The notes under the pieces were generated by a model, which made no database searches, was not told the origin of the DNA, and saw only the letters and a list, made by a program, of their open reading frames with translations. Below are positions 5,391 to 7,371 of a stretch of DNA of 7,371 nt, piece after piece (within the stretch, counting starts at the first letter, position 1; each line of letters begins with the position of its first letter). Source of the stretch: an uncultured Veillonella sp. (GTDB lineage Bacteria; Bacillota; Negativicutes; Veillonellales; Veillonellaceae); assembly GCA_900552445.1 (NCBI GenBank), contig URZS01000047.1:1-7371 (forward strand). The letters run 5' to 3'. The position numbers and the translations under genes are program-made.

Positions 5391-7142
5391 TTATAGGACC
5401 TCCTTAATCGCATTTTTCACATAACTTTTTGTGAATGGATTACCATCGTATTTTAAGCAGCTAGAAATTTTATTTTTCCGATGCATGTTAATTTTAAACA
5501 AGTTAGTCAATTGACCAGTTTTATTGTGCTCTACGATAACCACTTTTTTCGCAGCATCAAAGAATGGTTGTAATTGTTTTGCTGGGAATGGTTTAATCAA
5601 GCGCAATTGCAAGTGGTTAACTTTAACGCCTTCTTGATCGAATTCAGCAACTGCTTCTTCGATAGCGCCACGGCTAGAAGCCATACCTACAACAAGTACA
5701 TCTGCTTCGTCGTATTTAGCGTTGTTCAAGAATGGTTCGTAGTTATCAGCTACAGTTTCCAATTTGCGGAAACGTTTATCAGTTTGCGCTACGTGCATTG
5801 TAGGCGCTTCTGCTGGTTTACCTTCTTCGTTATGCTCTAAGCCTGTGGAAAGGAATAGACCATTTTTCATGCCAGGAATTGTACGAGGAGAAATACCATC
5901 TTCAGTCAATTCGAAGCGTTTGAAGTATTTAGGTTGTTCCAATGCAGGAAGTTCTGCTTCTTTCATCATTTTACCGCGGTTAATAGGTACACGGTTCAAG
6001 TCGAAAGTAGGAACGGATTGTTTATTCAAGCCTTGTTGTAAGTCAGGCATAAAGATTACTGGACATTGGTACATTTCTGCCAAGTTGAAAGCTTTTTGAA
6101 TTTCATAGAAGCATTCTTCGATAGATGTTGGAGAAATTACGATACCAGAGTAGTCGCCATGTGCATTGTAGCAAGCCGCATCAATATCGGATTGCTCAAC
6201 TTTTGTAGCCATACCAGTGGATGGGCCAGAACGTTGAACGTCGATAACAACCATTGGCAATTCAGCCATGGAAGCCATGGACAAGGATTCTGCCATCAAG
6301 GAAAGACCAGGGCCAGAAGTACATGTGAAGCCACGAACACCAGCGTATACGCCGCCCATAGCTGTCATGCATGCTGCGATTTCGTCTTCTGTTTGAACAA
6401 CAGTAGCACCCAATTTATCCATGTTTTTAATCATGAATTCCATAACTTCGGATGCTGGAGTAATAGGGTAAGATGCCATGAAACGGGAGCCCGCTGCAAT
6501 AGCACCAAGAGCACATGCTTCATTACCTAATAAGAACATTTGATCTTTCTTACCAGGAGCTGGCAATGTGTCGATTTCAACATCGCCCAATTTTTCCATT
6601 ACAAGGCCATGACCATCGTCAAAAGCCGCCAAGTTTTTATCGATAACTTCTTGAGATTTTTTTGCGAATTGTTCAGCAATAGCATCTTTAAACAACTTAG
6701 TTTCAAAGCCAAGAAGTGCTACAGACATACCAAGTGCTACGATATTACGCATCAACATAGAGCCTTGTTTCATCGCTGTTTCAGAGATTGGCAAGGATAA
6801 GCAATTGATTTTTGTATCTTCGTATTTAGAGAAGTCCGGTTTTACTTTGCTATCACAGATGATGTAACCGCCATCACGAACTTCAGAACCGTGCATATCA
6901 ACAGTTTCTTGGTCAAGAGCTAACAAGAAGTCTACGCCTTCACCGATGGACATAATTTGTTCTAATGCTACGCGCAATGCGAATGTAGTATGACCACCTT
7001 TGATACGAGATGCAAATAAACGTTGGCTATACAAGGAATAGCCTTCTTTAGCGAGGATTGTCGCCATAATTTCGCCGCAACTCTCGATACCTTCACCTTG
7101 TTGGCCGCCCATTTTCCAGATAAAATCTTTACGTTTTTGCAA
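5391..7142 (-). CDS. korA: 2-oxoacid:ferredoxin oxidoreductase, fused gamma-alpha subunit
   Basis: This is the partner of the beta subunit just downstream. It provides the 2-oxoacid and CoA binding parts of the enzyme. Numbered from GTG 7151 (586 residues), the gamma domain spans about 1-190, with MGGQQGEGIESCG (14-26) and RLFASRIKGGHTTFALR (44-60). The alpha domain follows with GNEACALGAIAAG (209-221), the hallmark YPITPASE (228-235), QTEDEIAA (253-260), TSGPGLSLM (278-286) and QRSGPSTGMATKVEQSD (306-322). A C-terminal transketolase-like domain covers about 480-580. Gamma fused to alpha, plus a short beta, is the KorAB two-subunit form. I place the start at TTG 7142 (583 residues) because AAGGAGG at 7158-7152 directly abuts the GTG but stands nine bases from the TTG, the same spacing as in korB. 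2-Oxoglutarate is the likely substrate; in Veillonella-like metabolism this would link succinyl-CoA and glutamate synthesis. Specificity is not proven by the motifs. Confidence 0.93.
   Translation of the reverse strand: MQKRKDFIWKMGGQQGEGIESCGEIMATILAKEGYSLYSQRLFASRIKGGHTTFALRVALEQIMSIGEGVDFLLALDQETVDMHGSEVRDGGYIICDSKVKPDFSKYEDTKINCLSLPISETAMKQGSMLMRNIVALGMSVALLGFETKLFKDAIAEQFAKKSQEVIDKNLAAFDDGHGLVMEKLGDVEIDTLPAPGKKDQMFLLGNEACALGAIAAGSRFMASYPITPASEVMEFMIKNMDKLGATVVQTEDEIAACMTAMGGVYAGVRGFTCTSGPGLSLMAESLSMASMAELPMVVIDVQRSGPSTGMATKVEQSDIDAACYNAHGDYSGIVISPTSIEECFYEIQKAFNLAEMYQCPVIFMPDLQQGLNKQSVPTFDLNRVPINRGKMMKEAELPALEQPKYFKRFELTEDGISPRTIPGMKNGLFLSTGLEHNEEGKPAEAPTMHVAQTDKRFRKLETVADNYEPFLNNAKYDEADVLVVGMASSRGAIEEAVAEFDQEGVKVNHLQLRLIKPFPAKQLQPFFDAAKKVVIVEHNKTGQLTNLFKINMHRKNKISSCLKYDGNPFTKSYVKNAIKEVL
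5399..5405 (-). promoter_or_regulatory. ribosome binding site of korB
   Basis: AAGGAGG at 5405-5399 is a full-strength site inside the last codons of korA, nine bases before ATG 5389. It decides against the upstream ATG at 5413 and ties translation of beta to alpha. Confidence 0.85.
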
Positions 7143-7151
7143 GAGATTCAC

Positions 7152-7158
7152 CCTCCTT
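7152..7158 (-). promoter_or_regulatory. ribosome binding site of korA, implying a TTG start
   Basis: AAGGAGG at 7158-7152 touches the GTG at 7151-7149 with zero spacing, which a ribosome cannot use well. The in-frame TTG at 7142-7140 lies nine bases away, the ideal distance. Confidence 0.75.
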
Positions 7159-7235
7159 AGGATAAAAATTACACTGCTGACAAGAGTCTAACTTACTATT
7201 TTATATATGTATAGTACGAACCTGTCTTATATCGT

Positions 7236-7273
7236 CATTGTATCATGTATACTTTAGGTTTACAATGTATCAT
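7236..7273. repeat. direct repeat CAWTGTATCAT over the korAB promoter
   Basis: On the plus strand CATTGTATCAT (7236-7246) and CAATGTATCAT (7263-7273) match at 10 of 11 bases, with starts 27 bp apart. One copy covers the -10 and the other overlaps the -35, a layout compatible with operator sites. The regulator is unknown, and the AT-rich setting makes chance similarity possible. Confidence 0.5.
7237..7265 (-). promoter_or_regulatory. sigma-70/sigma-A type promoter of the korAB operon
   Basis: On the minus strand TTGTAA (7265-7260) and TACAAT (7242-7237) are 17 bases apart, with TGA before the -10 giving an extended -10. Transcription should start near 7230, leaving a leader of roughly 80-90 bases before translation. 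A second possible -10, TATAAT, lies at 7308-7303, but its -35 is poor. I saw no known riboswitch in the leader. Confidence 0.7.
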
Positions 7274-7325
7274 TTCTCATAATAATAGGTATAAATTAGA
7301 GCATTATAACTAAAACTTATAAGAG

Positions 7326-7360
7326 AAAAAGGATACTACTTTTTTCGTAGTATCCTTTTA
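7326..7360 (-). terminator. hairpin terminator, probably of a gene beyond the window
   Basis: AAAAGGATACTAC (7327-7339) pairs perfectly with GTAGTATCCTTTT (7347-7359) around a seven-base loop. Read on the minus strand the stem is followed by TTCTCTT, extending the T-run; on the plus strand it is followed by AGTATTT. It most likely ends a minus-strand gene lying to the right of 7371, insulating the korAB promoter. It could work in both directions. Confidence 0.85.
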
Positions 7361-7371
7361 GTATTTATGCT

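Noticed and set aside
5764..6800. Several plus-strand open frames opposite korA (86 to 154 codons)
   Set aside because: They are antisense to a well-conserved alpha subunit, overlap each other, and lack ribosome sites or familiar motifs.

Overview
All five genes in this window lie on the minus strand. The low G+C content, gene families and pathway mix suggest a Negativicutes bacterium, most likely Veillonella or a close relative. This placement is an inference from gene content, mainly a tandem CobT-family pair of the ArsAB type known from Sporomusa ovata and, as I recall, also present in Veillonella. No rRNA or other marker gene is present to confirm it. The first 27 bases are an Illumina sequencing adapter, not genome, so real sequence starts at about base 28 and the first gene is cut by a contig end.

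In the direction of transcription (right to left) the layout is as follows. Positions 7371-7152 hold a hairpin terminator, probably of a gene beyond the window, and then a good promoter with a leader. Next comes a two-gene operon for a 2-oxoacid:ferredoxin oxidoreductase: a fused gamma-alpha subunit (7142-5391) and a beta subunit (5389-4517), separated by one base. It ends in a strong UUCG-loop terminator at 4475-4444. Directly behind that sits an extended -10 promoter, then a leader made almost entirely of a 20-bp tandem repeat, then a MATE-family transporter (4370-3024). After a 104-bp gap comes prephenate dehydrogenase tyrA (2919-2032). A 108-bp AT-rich gap follows, carrying an array of 8-bp repeat units. 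Last come two CobT-family genes overlapping by ATGA: a complete one with both catalytic glutamates (1923-886), and a truncated one whose active site looks degenerate (889 to the contig end).

The most interesting part is the CobT pair. Its order, overlap, and one intact plus one degraded active site match ArsA and ArsB, the heterodimer that activates phenol or p-cresol as the lower ligand of cobamides. Veillonella-type propionate fermentation depends on a cobamide enzyme, methylmalonyl-CoA mutase. The neighbouring tyrA makes the precursor of tyrosine, the usual biological source of p-cresol and phenol, so the grouping may be more than chance, although no shared regulation is proven here. The oxidoreductase operon belongs to central metabolism, interconverting a 2-oxoacid and its acyl-CoA with ferredoxin. 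No CRISPR array, tRNA, rRNA, insertion sequence or prophage gene was seen.
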